DNA from: Methanomicrobiales archaeon
GTDB taxonomy: Archaea > Halobacteriota > Syntropharchaeia > Alkanophagales > Methanospirareceae
DNA length: 5,984 nt
NCBI GenBank assembly: GCA_003160755.1
Contig: QEXZ01000102.1
Location: 1 to 5,984 of the forward strand
Direction: 5' to 3'
Positions 1 through 4,879 of the stretch are shown here, piece by piece (position 1 is the stretch's first letter; each line of letters opens with the position of its first letter). The translations under genes and the position numbers were made by a program. Below the pieces are notes generated by a model. It was given only the letters and a program-made list of their open reading frames with translations. It did no database searches and had not been told where the DNA came from.

Positions 1-257
1 AATCTTACAATTCCAATTGAACTCTTTAATGCAAAACCACTAATTGCAAATATACCCATTGCAACAATGAGAATTATAACATTAAAAAGCGCTCCCGTCA
101 TTCCTGACTGAGTTCTAATGCTGATGCCAATGATTGACAAGCTAATTTGGCTTATAAAAACACCAACCAACGATTTTTTAAAAGTTTTTTGAATAACGGC
201 GTAAAGTGCACCTAATACTGAGAGAAATGCACCAATAAAAAACAGAAGGGCAATCAT
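1..257 (-). CDS. Proton-conducting antiporter subunit-like protein (NuoN/MrpD type), 3' end beyond window
   Basis: Eighty-five codons are visible before the gene leaves the window. The start is ATG at 257 with a good Shine-Dalgarno GGAGGA (269-264) six bases upstream and a BRE/TATA promoter just before it. The product is very hydrophobic: helix 1 about residues 2-22, helix 2 about 30-47, helix 3 about 53-77. Residues 8-44, with GALYAVIQKTFKKS followed by ISQISLSIIG, resemble the middle of NuoL/M/N and MrpA/D proteins, where the family has GALxALxQxDLKRLLAYSSI and then a glycine-rich helix. Those proteins carry protons or sodium in complex I, Mrp antiporters and energy-converting hydrogenases. 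What is odd is that translation begins where the family is already at its sixth or seventh helix, so the N-terminal half is absent. The basic residues usual in the next helix (H, K) appear replaced by N59 and M67. A NuoK/MrpC-like small subunit is a weaker alternative. Partners lie outside the window. Confidence 0.6.
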   Translation of the reverse strand, partial: MIALLFFIGAFLSVLGALYAVIQKTFKKSLVGVFISQISLSIIGISIRTQSGMTGALFNVIILIVAMGIFAISGFALKSSIGIVR

Positions 258-283
258 TTTTCTTCCTCCATTCTTTTATTTGT

Positions 284-320
284 TATATACATATAAGCTT
301 TTCGGTTCTTAAGGCATTTG
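284..320 (-). promoter_or_regulatory. Archaeal BRE/TATA promoter with conserved upstream block
   Basis: Read on the minus strand, CCGAAAAGCTTATATG (305-290) gives a BRE (CCGAAAA) and a TATA box centred near 293, with a second TATA-like stretch just downstream (289-284). Transcription would start about 22-26 bases after the TATA centre, near 267-271, leaving a very short leader before the antiporter-like gene at 257. The block 291-320 is repeated with one change at 5955-5984, including bases beyond the core promoter (CTTAAG at 313-308). Confidence 0.65.
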
Positions 321-401
321 TAGAGTACGGATTTTTTTACATACTTCACACATTTTTCAACACACCCAATCCTAATCCTAAATAATTTGCGGAAGTCTAT
401 C

Positions 402-428
402 AGAAACCACTTTTTAAAAGGGGTTTCT
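402..428. repeat. 27-bp near-perfect inverted repeat
   Basis: AGAAACC (402-408) pairs with GGTTTCT (422-428), and CTTTT (410-414) pairs with AAAAG (416-420), with one mismatch (409/421) and a single central base. Twelve of thirteen positions are complementary. In DNA it could be a dyad bound by a dimeric regulator; as RNA it would be a hairpin with a very tight loop. It lies about 95 bases upstream of the promoter of the antiporter-like gene. The symmetry is plain; its function is not known. Confidence 0.55.
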
Positions 429-507
429 TGATATGATTTCTTTACAGTTGTTTTTTTTTGCGGAGTGGCGGTGCGATAGCGAAGCAGCGGAGTTGGAATG
501 CGTAGCG

Positions 508-640
508 TACCCCGCGTAGCACATCGCAGCCCACCACGCAATTTTTCAGCGGATTTTTCGGCGAGTGCATTCTGCAAGGTGCAAATGATTTTGCGGAGGC
601 TGCCTATCCTCGCAAGGCGTGGCAGGCTTTGCTGGCTTGC
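508..640. repeat. GC-rich dispersed repeat, copy A (most diverged)
   Basis: The core ACATCGCAGCCCACCACGCA (521-540), the TGCATTCTGCAAGGTGCAA stretch near 566-584 and ATTTTGCGGAGG (588-599) recur in copies B to E. The later part (TGCCTAxCxTCGCAAGGC, near 601-618) matches copy D best. Flanking sequence at 460-507 and 641-725 is similarly GC-rich and probably belongs to the same or a degraded copy. It lies in the same orientation as the other copies. Confidence 0.7.
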
Positions 641-729
641 GTTGCATGGATGGGGGCGTTGCAGATGCATCTGGCGATGAGTGTTTGGAATAAAAATGCA
701 AGCAGGAATAAAGGTGCAAGCCTGACTAA

Positions 730-855
730 GGTAACAAATGAAAAAAGAATTACCCTGAGGTAACAAACGAAAAAAGAATTACCCTGAGGTAACAAACGAA
801 AAAAGAATTACCCTGGGGTAACAAATGAAAAAAGAATTACCCCGGGGTAACAAAA
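730..855. repeat. 29-bp tandem array carrying four TTACC(N4)GGTAA dyads
   Basis: Four complete units start at 730, 759, 788 and 817, with a partial fifth at 846. Each begins GGTAACAAA, has an A-rich middle and ends TTACCCTGA or a variant. At every junction TTACC meets GGTAA, giving 14-bp dyads at 750-763, 779-792, 808-821 and 837-850. The central four bases run CTGA, CTGA, CTGG, CCGG, so the last dyad, TTACCCCGGGGTAA, is a perfect palindrome. The unit length is not a multiple of three, so a coding repeat is unlikely, and there are no unique spacers, so it is not CRISPR. A multi-site binding array for a dimeric protein is one possible role. Confidence 0.9.
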
Positions 856-861
856 TCACAA

Positions 862-1054
862 ACTGATTTTAGGCACCAACCCAGCATAGCACCTCGCAGC
901 CCACCACGCAGCTTTTTCTGCAACTGCATTCTGCAAGGTGCAATTGATTTTGCGGCGCTGCGGAAGCGGAGTTGGAGGCGTGGAGCAAATGGCGGAGCGG
1001 AATGCCGCACGTTCTTCGGTATCGCCGAATTTGCACCTGACTCTAACTTTTAGC
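862..1054. repeat. GC-rich dispersed repeat, copy B
   Basis: This copy is in direct tandem with copy C. In order it holds AGCACCTCGCAGCCCACCAC (887-906), GCAGCTTTTTCTGC (a small hairpin), TGCATTCTGCAAGGTGCAA, ATTGATTTTGCGG, GCGGAAGCGGAG, GCGGAATGCCGC (about 994-1005) and TTGCACCTGA, then CTAACTTTTAGCAGAC as the joint to copy C. AGGTGCAA and TTGCACCT within the unit are exact inverted copies about 90 bases apart. The unit looks non-coding. Confidence 0.85.
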
Positions 1055-1240
1055 AGACTTTTAAGTGCCAACCCCGCTTAGCACATCGCAGCCCACCATG
1101 CAGCTTTTTCTGCAAGTTGCAAGCTGCAATTGATTTTGCGGTGGTGCGGAAGCGGAGCGGAGTTGGAGGCGTGGAGCGGAATGCCGCATGTTCTTCGGCG
1201 TGGCCGGCTTTGCACCTGAGCCCTAACTTTTAGCAGACTT
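1055..1240. repeat. GC-rich dispersed repeat, copy C
   Basis: The same order of blocks as copy B, offset by about 180 bases, ending with CCTAACTTTTAGCAGACTT (1222-1240). The BRE/TATA of the following operon begins 17 bases later. Compared with B it has TGCAAGTTGCAAGCTGCAA in place of the TGCATTCTGCAAGGTGCAA block and an extra GGAGC in the purine-rich part, so the copies have diverged by both substitution and small length changes. Confidence 0.85.
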
Positions 1241-1256
1241 TCGAGTGGAAAAATAC

Positions 1257-1273
1257 CCGAAAAGCTTTTATAT
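1257..1273 (+). promoter_or_regulatory. Archaeal BRE/TATA promoter of the FGE-like operon
   Basis: CCGAAAAGCTTTTATAT is a BRE followed by a TATA box (1266-1273), nearly the same core as the two minus-strand promoters. Transcription would start near 1294-1298, giving a leader of roughly 55 bases with a Shine-Dalgarno. The sequence upstream is the end of repeat copy C and lacks the CTTAAG block of the other two promoters, so any shared control through that block would not apply here. Confidence 0.65.
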
Positions 1274-1351
1274 CCCTTTATACATAGTAATTTCAGGCAG
1301 GCTTCGTACTTAATTACTGGGTATAGTGACTAAATCAAGGGGTGTTGAGTA

Positions 1352-2083
1352 GTGGAAAAAGAAATAGAATCAAAAATTGATGGAGCAGAAATGGTTTTAG
1401 TGCCTGAAGGGGACTTTATAATGGGAATAGATGAAGAGACATTAAAAAAGATTTTTGAATATAACCACTCTGAAGAACCCGTCTTTAAAACAGAACTACC
1501 TAAAAGAAAAGTTCATGTAAAAAGTTATTACATCGATAAATTCCCAGTGACAAACAGGCAATATAGAAAATTTATAGAGGAGACGGGCCATAGGAAACCA
1601 GCATTTTGGGACGATCCTATGTGGACTCGACCTAATAATCCGGTTGTGGGAATTGGCTGGGATGATGCTAAGGAATATGCTAGATGGGCAGATAAAAGAT
1701 TACCAAAAGAAGCTGAATGGGAAAAAGCTGCAAGGGGAACAGACGAAAGGTGGTGGCCTTGGGGAAATGAGTTTCACAAAGAATATTGTAATTCATATCA
1801 AAGTTGGGGTGCATCACCCTTTTCTCTGGGCATACGTAATCGCTGTACAGATATTGATAAATACCCCGAAGGAGTGAGTCCTTATGGTGCCTATGATATG
1901 GCAGGCAACGTATGGGAGATGTGTGATGGAATTTGGCTAGAAGGACTAGAACATCGAGTAATGCGTGGAGGATGTTTTATTAGTAGCGCTGCATTTGTTC
2001 GTACTACAGTAAGATGGTCACCTGCAGATGAAGCAAACGGAGCAAAATGGCTTGGTTTTCGTTGTGTAAAGGATATAAAATAA
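1352..2083 (+). CDS. FGE-sulfatase-fold protein lacking the catalytic cysteines
   Basis: 243 aa, starting at GTG 1352 with Shine-Dalgarno AAGGGGTG (1337-1344) seven bases upstream. It spans the whole formylglycine-generating-enzyme (SUMF1, DUF323) fold: EMVLVPEGDFIMG (residues 13-25), VKSYYIDKFPVTNRQYRKF (56-74), PVVGIGWDDAKEYARWADKR (97-116), LPKEAEWEKAARG (117-129), WPWGNEF (135-141), SPYGAYDMAGNVWE (176-189), RVMRGG (202-207) and LGFRCVKD (234-241). True FGEs carry two catalytic cysteines in a GGSxxCxxxxC pattern. Here those places are S211 and V216, with a cysteine only at 208, so conversion of sulfatase cysteine is unlikely. Proteins of this fold also serve as binding modules (C-type-lectin-like), EgtB-type oxygenases and variable proteins of diversity-generating retroelements; which applies is unknown. 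No signal peptide is seen, so it is probably cytoplasmic. It lies 47 bases before the next gene, likely cotranscribed. Confidence 0.9.
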   Translation: MEKEIESKIDGAEMVLVPEGDFIMGIDEETLKKIFEYNHSEEPVFKTELPKRKVHVKSYYIDKFPVTNRQYRKFIEETGHRKPAFWDDPMWTRPNNPVVGIGWDDAKEYARWADKRLPKEAEWEKAARGTDERWWPWGNEFHKEYCNSYQSWGASPFSLGIRNRCTDIDKYPEGVSPYGAYDMAGNVWEMCDGIWLEGLEHRVMRGGCFISSAAFVRTTVRWSPADEANGAKWLGFRCVKDIK

Positions 2084-2130
2084 ATGTCAATCACGCTAAA
2101 AATAAGTAAAAATAGATAAGAGGTGTGGAT

Positions 2131-2859
2131 ATGGGAATATTCTATTATGATGAGGAGTATCTCAAAGTTGTTGGTTATCTAATAGATGAGAAAGAACGGG
2201 AAGGAGAGAGGCTAAGGGATAAAATTAAAAGAATAGCTGAAAGAAGCGCAAGAACAGTGAAGTCAGTTCAGCTCGGGCCTGTCGTTATAGATCCTTCAAT
2301 AAGAAGAAAAGAAGTTCCTGAAGAATTATGGAATATGAGAGCAGCTGAAGAATATTTAGAAAGTAATAATTTGAAAAATTCTTTAAATGATGTTGTAAAC
2401 GGCATTTTAAATCAGGAAATATTAGATTTTGATATTTTAAGTATTGCTTGTGACAAGGGGATAAATGCTTGGGGTACTACTTATGATCGATATGGGGATA
2501 AACGCCATGTTTTTAAAGATGCTTCTTTGCTTTATTATTACGAAACAGATGAATTTCTGTTTTTGAATGATAATTGCATCCGAGCAAAATTGATGTGCTT
2601 TGAACAAGATACCCGTTTATTCTTTAGATGTTATTTCAGGAAAAAAGAAAAAATAAAGGATCATTTCCAAAGAAATCCTCATTCAAAAGTAACTATATTT
2701 GGAATCGTATATGATGATCTTGAAAAATATCTTATAAAACAAACAAGAGATTTACCTCAAGAAGAAAAGAAGTCTCTGTTAGTGGTAGCAGCAAGTGACG
2801 ATATAATTAGGGGTATTCATATGGACGTTATTGACAGACCTACATTTCTGAGTCAATAG
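2131..2859 (+). CDS. Uncharacterised 242-aa protein, second gene of the FGE-like operon
   Basis: I do not recognise a family. The start is chosen at ATG 2131 because GAGGTG (2120-2125) lies five bases upstream; a GTG at 2125 would add two residues but overlaps that Shine-Dalgarno. The protein is soluble, with no signal peptide or membrane helix. Residues 1-20 hold MGIFYYDEEYLKVVGYLIDE, followed by a highly charged, probably helical stretch to about residue 43. The centre (about 98-190) alternates beta-like and aromatic stretches such as FKDASLLYYYETDEFLFL and RLFFRCYFRKKEKIK. The end (about 190-240) has KVTIFGIVYDDLEKYLI and SLLVVAASDDIIRGIHMDVI, which would suit beta strands of a small barrel (OB-like), but this is only a visual impression. 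It follows the FGE-like gene by 47 bases with no promoter seen between them, so the two probably act together. Base composition matches its neighbour. Confidence 0.8.
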   Translation: MGIFYYDEEYLKVVGYLIDEKEREGERLRDKIKRIAERSARTVKSVQLGPVVIDPSIRRKEVPEELWNMRAAEEYLESNNLKNSLNDVVNGILNQEILDFDILSIACDKGINAWGTTYDRYGDKRHVFKDASLLYYYETDEFLFLNDNCIRAKLMCFEQDTRLFFRCYFRKKEKIKDHFQRNPHSKVTIFGIVYDDLEKYLIKQTRDLPQEEKKSLLVVAASDDIIRGIHMDVIDRPTFLSQ

Positions 2860-2902
2860 ACACGGATGCCTCGTTTTTTCAAAGCAGGGTGGCGTGGATG
2901 TG

Positions 2903-3078
2903 GCTTTAGGTGCCACCCCCGCATACCACCCCGTAGCCCACCATGCAAATTTTTTAGCAGCTTTTTCTGCAAGTGCATTCTGCAGGGTGGAAGGTGCAAT
3001 TGATTTTGCGGAGGTGCCTACCATCGCAAGGCAAGGCGTGGCCGGCTTTGTGCCTAAGCCCTAACTTTTAGCAGACTT
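2903..3078. repeat. GC-rich dispersed repeat, copy D
   Basis: It begins 43 bases after the operon's stop codon. Block order matches B and C: CCGTAGCCCACCATGCA (2931-2947), AGCAGCTTTTTCTGCAAGTG, TGCATTCTGCAGGGTGGAA, GGTGCAATTGATTTTGCGGA, then CGCAAGGCAAGGCGTGGCCG and the joint CTAACTTTTAGCAGACTT (3061-3078). The central part (TGCCTACCATCGCAAGGC) is shared with copy A rather than with B, C and E, so two subtypes are mixed in this window. It is in the same orientation as the others and looks non-coding. Confidence 0.85.
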
Positions 3079-3243
3079 TTAGATGCAAACCCCACTTAGC
3101 ACCTCGCAGCCCACCATGCAGCTTTTTTTTTCTGCAAGTGCATCCTGCAAGCTGCAATTGATTTTGCGGAGGTGCGGAAGCGGAGCAAATGGTGGAGCGG
3201 AATGGAATGCCGCACGTTATTCGGCGTGGCCGGCTTTGCACTA
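3079..3243. repeat. GC-rich dispersed repeat, copy E
   Basis: Direct tandem partner of D and closest to B and C: AGCACCTCGCAGCCCACCAT (3098-3117), GCAG plus a T run longer than in B, C and D, CTGCAAGTGCATCCTGCAAG, CTGCAATTGATTTTGCGGAG, GCGGAAGCGGAGCAAATGG, GCCGCACGTTATTCGGCGTG, then TTTGCACTAAG. The longer T run shifts the minus-strand reading frame relative to the other copies, which argues against a conserved repeat-encoded peptide. It lacks the final CTAACTTTTAGCAGACTT joint. The stretch 3244-3366 that follows holds nothing I can assign. Confidence 0.85.
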
Positions 3244-3366
3244 AGATAGGGAAGTTTTTATGCCGATAAATAAAGCATTCGAATTGGGAAGAAGGGCTGT
3301 AAGAAAAGAACTCGTTGCTTTGCGGGGGGAAAGGATAGGAGATGAAGGCGAAGAAGGAAAGGGTGG

Positions 3367-3729
3367 GCTTATTCATGTACGTTAATTGAAAACACTCAAG
3401 AGTTTATTGTAAATGTGCCTCCCAAAGAGCTCAAACTGCAGATTTATTATTGTGGGTTCCATTCAGGGTATCACGTTGATAAATTCAAAGAAACAGGATT
3501 AACGCCACAGCCAGCACGCAAGGTAAAAGCGTCTATTATCGATGAGTGTGTCGCTTTTATGGAATGTAAAGTTAGGCAAGAGATAGAAACAGGAGATAAA
3601 AACCTGTTTGTAGGTGAAGTGATAGAGGCGTATGCGGATGAGGCTCTTGTGAAAGGAGAAAGGAACGTCGAGTATGCACAAGGCGACTTCCCCAGGAGAA
3701 TATATGCTACACGATTTAGAGGGGAATAA
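3367..3729 (+). pseudogene. Flavin reductase-like protein (FMN-binding split barrel), 5'-truncated
   Basis: The C-terminal part of the flavin reductase/flavoredoxin family. YYCGFHSGYHVDKFKETGLT matches the family's CGxxSGxxVDKFxETGLT, followed by ARKVKASIIDECVAFMECKV (family: L-E-C-K/R-V), then ETGDKNLFVGEVIEAYADE and RIYATRF near the end. Full-length members bind FMN and reduce flavin or a small substrate with electrons from NAD(P)H or ferredoxin. The longest frame with a usable start codon would begin at GTG 3415. However, the reading frame upstream of it still matches the family (LIENTQEFIVNVPPKEL, from about 3382) back to about 3370, and there is no Shine-Dalgarno at 3415. A stop lies at 3343. 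The first 60-75 residues, which hold much of the flavin site, are missing, and I found no remnant of them in 3241-3370. It is most likely a broken gene; the retained stop and undamaged remaining frame suggest a fairly recent loss or an acquired fragment. Confidence 0.65.
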
Positions 3730-3761
3730 GATAAGATTGAAATATTCTCATGGTCCATTTC

Positions 3762-3830
3762 AGCTAACAGTGCGCTTCCGATGCTTCGCTAAATGCCTTC
3801 GGCACTTCGCAAACACGCACAACGTTATCT
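3762..3830. other. attC-like imperfect hairpin between two convergent gene fragments
   Basis: AGCTAAC (3762-3768) pairs with GTTATCT (3824-3830) in six of seven positions, and inside it GTGCG (3770-3774, read as G-T-G-C-G) pairs with CGCAC (3816-3820). Inside these arms are TTCG-containing repeats and a small TGCCTTCGGCA hairpin. Nested short arms, unpaired bases between them, and ends of the AAC...GTT kind are the layout of integron attC sites, and the length (about 69 bp) is within their range. The match to the RYYYAAC/GTTRRRY consensus is imperfect and the spacers between arms are short, so this is a candidate only. A bidirectional terminator is less likely because no T run follows. A transposon end hairpin is another alternative. 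Confidence 0.35.
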
Positions 3831-4009
3831 TACCTCCTTCGCGTAATAAAACACATTGCAGCCAATATACCAATTATAGCGAACAATAATACAAAGCCAT
3901 GCATTGGTGAAGGTGTATAGACGGGAGAAGGTGTAGGCGTTAAAGCAACATAGAGGTTAAAAATAGCTGATTTTTTTTTCGCTCTTATATTATTTGGAAA
4001 AGAATCGAA
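3830..4009 (-). pseudogene. C-terminal fragment of a surface protein with PGF-CTERM-like anchor
   Basis: This is a 59-codon open stretch on the minus strand, ending with TAA at 3832-3830 and preceded by a stop at 4012-4010. Its product ends TPTPSPVYTPSPMHGF, then a hydrophobic helix VLLFAIIGILAAMCFI, then TRRR. That is the three-part C-terminal sorting signal of archaeal S-layer-type proteins (Thr/Pro-rich linker, short G-F motif, membrane helix, basic tail) that archaeosortase cleaves; here the motif reads HGF rather than PGF. No ATG, GTG or TTG lies before the anchor itself, all three frames upstream are stopped, and a run of nine A (3979-3971) sits inside. I read it as the leftover 3' end of a larger exported protein whose N-terminal part was lost. 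The preceding residues (SAIFNLYVAL) would be the end of its last extracellular domain. Confidence 0.55.
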
Positions 4010-4081
4010 TCAACGGTTTTTATTTTCCTTCGTATGTCTTTAGACTCTCAATACGTGGTATCTATCTTTTCTTACATCCTT

Positions 4082-4879
4082 CTATCTTTTCTTTCCCACC
4101 AAGATCAACTCTCCTGCCATTCCAACAACTGAGGGCTCCTCTCTCAAACACATCAATATCTCTACAATTTGAGACAATAATTTATCGTTCCACTCCTGCC
4201 TTTTTAAGAGTTCTAAGGGAAGTAACTCATAAAAACTGCCGTAAATTTTCATAACCACTATGCCGTTTTCCTCAAACAATCCTTTAAGCTCCTCCGGGCT
4301 AAATATCCTCATCCAGTCCCCATGGGAATCGCATGCATAATTTGATTCCGATTTAAGCAATTTGAGTGTTGCTTCAGGATTTTTATTGAGTTCACGCACC
4401 GCAACCCCGTACCTGCTGAGTACATTTACGATAATCTTCCCCCCTCTTTTCATTACCCTTGTAAGTTCTTTGGCTACCTGCGTGGTCCTAAAAGCACCGT
4501 GGAGGCATATTACGAAGTCGAAAGTCTCATTGAGAAATGGCAAAGATTCTATCTCTGCCTCTTTGATTTCTACTCTTTTTAAAAGTCCCTCTCTTTCCAA
4601 TTTTTCCTTTGCTACAGCCAGCATACCCGGTGATAGATCGCACAGCGTTACCTGATATCCCAGTCTCGCTAAAGAGAGAGTCATCCTGCCTGTCCCCCCA
4701 CCTGCATCTAAAATCCTTGCATCTTTATCTTCGGGGAGGTGGGCTTTCAATAATCTTTCCCACTCCAACTCCCTATACAGTCTGCCCTCAAATGCTCTTT
4801 CGTAGCCGTCAAAAGTTTTAGATATCTTATTGAACCTTTCTTTTATAATCTTGGCATCTTCTGGCTTATCTTCTAACAT
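4082..4879 (-). CDS. Class I SAM-dependent methyltransferase
   Basis: 265 aa, starting at ATG 4879 with Shine-Dalgarno AGGAGA (4893-4888) eight bases upstream. Motif I, ILDAGGGTG (residues 56-64), forms the SAM-binding loop. D81 in LCDLSPGML (79-87) is the acidic residue at the end of strand 2 that binds the ribose. ESLPFLNETFDFVICLHGAF (111-130) covers the adenine-binding and post-motif region, and RGGKIIVNVLSRYG (145-158) is the strand after the usual helix. This is the Methyltransf_11/25 type seen in UbiE-, BioC- and COQ5-like proteins. The N-terminal helices (1-50) and the segment 160-230 (with FSPEELKGLFEENGIVVMKI) would form the substrate lid. The substrate cannot be told from sequence; small-molecule O-, N- or C-methylation is typical. 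It is probably cytoplasmic. It lies 185 bases downstream of the membrane protein gene on the same strand, with TATA-like sequences in the gap, so it may have its own promoter. Length is normal and no damage is seen. Confidence 0.9.
   Translation of the reverse strand: MLEDKPEDAKIIKERFNKISKTFDGYERAFEGRLYRELEWERLLKAHLPEDKDARILDAGGGTGRMTLSLARLGYQVTLCDLSPGMLAVAKEKLEREGLLKRVEIKEAEIESLPFLNETFDFVICLHGAFRTTQVAKELTRVMKRGGKIIVNVLSRYGVAVRELNKNPEATLKLLKSESNYACDSHGDWMRIFSPEELKGLFEENGIVVMKIYGSFYELLPLELLKRQEWNDKLLSQIVEILMCLREEPSVVGMAGELILVGKKR

Larger units (their letters stand above)
311..1256. other. Gene-free, repeat-filled intergenic stretch
   Basis: About 950 bases without a credible gene. Open frames exist on the minus strand (for example 254-766 and 856-1071), but they run through the 29-bp tandem array and the GC-rich repeats. 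They have low-complexity products and change frame between repeat copies, so I treat them as chance. The stretch holds the distal part of a promoter, a 27-bp dyad at 402-428, repeat copy A, the 29-bp array, and repeat copies B and C. I see nothing specific in 321-401 or 429-460 apart from a T-rich run near 450-459. Confidence 0.6.

Noticed and set aside
254..766. 170-codon minus-strand open frame before the antiporter-like gene
   Set aside because: It starts inside the 29-bp tandem array and passes through repeat copy A and the promoter at 284-320. Its composition is repeat-driven, and the downstream gene has its own start and Shine-Dalgarno at 257.
730..855. CRISPR array
   Set aside because: The 29-bp units follow each other directly with no unique spacers, and no cas gene is near.
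1352..3243. A diversity-generating retroelement
   Set aside because: The FGE-like C-terminus has the right general layout, but no reverse transcriptase, no accessory protein and no second near-copy of the variable region is present in this window.
2779..3376. Minus-strand open frames of 81 and 102 codons through repeats D and E
   Set aside because: They overlap the end of a convincing plus-strand gene or run through non-coding repeats, and the reading frame of the shared repeat differs between copies (longer T run in E).
3260..3385. Small plus-strand ORF of 41 codons (MPINKAFELGRRAVRKEL...) just upstream of the flavin reductase fragment
   Set aside because: It has only a weak purine-rich stretch upstream, shows no resemblance to the missing flavin reductase N-terminus, and has a charged low-complexity product. 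I cannot support it as a gene.
3674..4254. Plus-strand open frames downstream of the flavin reductase fragment
   Set aside because: They run antisense through the hairpin, the surface protein tail and the methyltransferase 3' end, with no start signals.
4362..4821. Plus-strand open frames inside the methyltransferase region
   Set aside because: They are antisense shadows of a gene with clear methyltransferase motifs on the minus strand.
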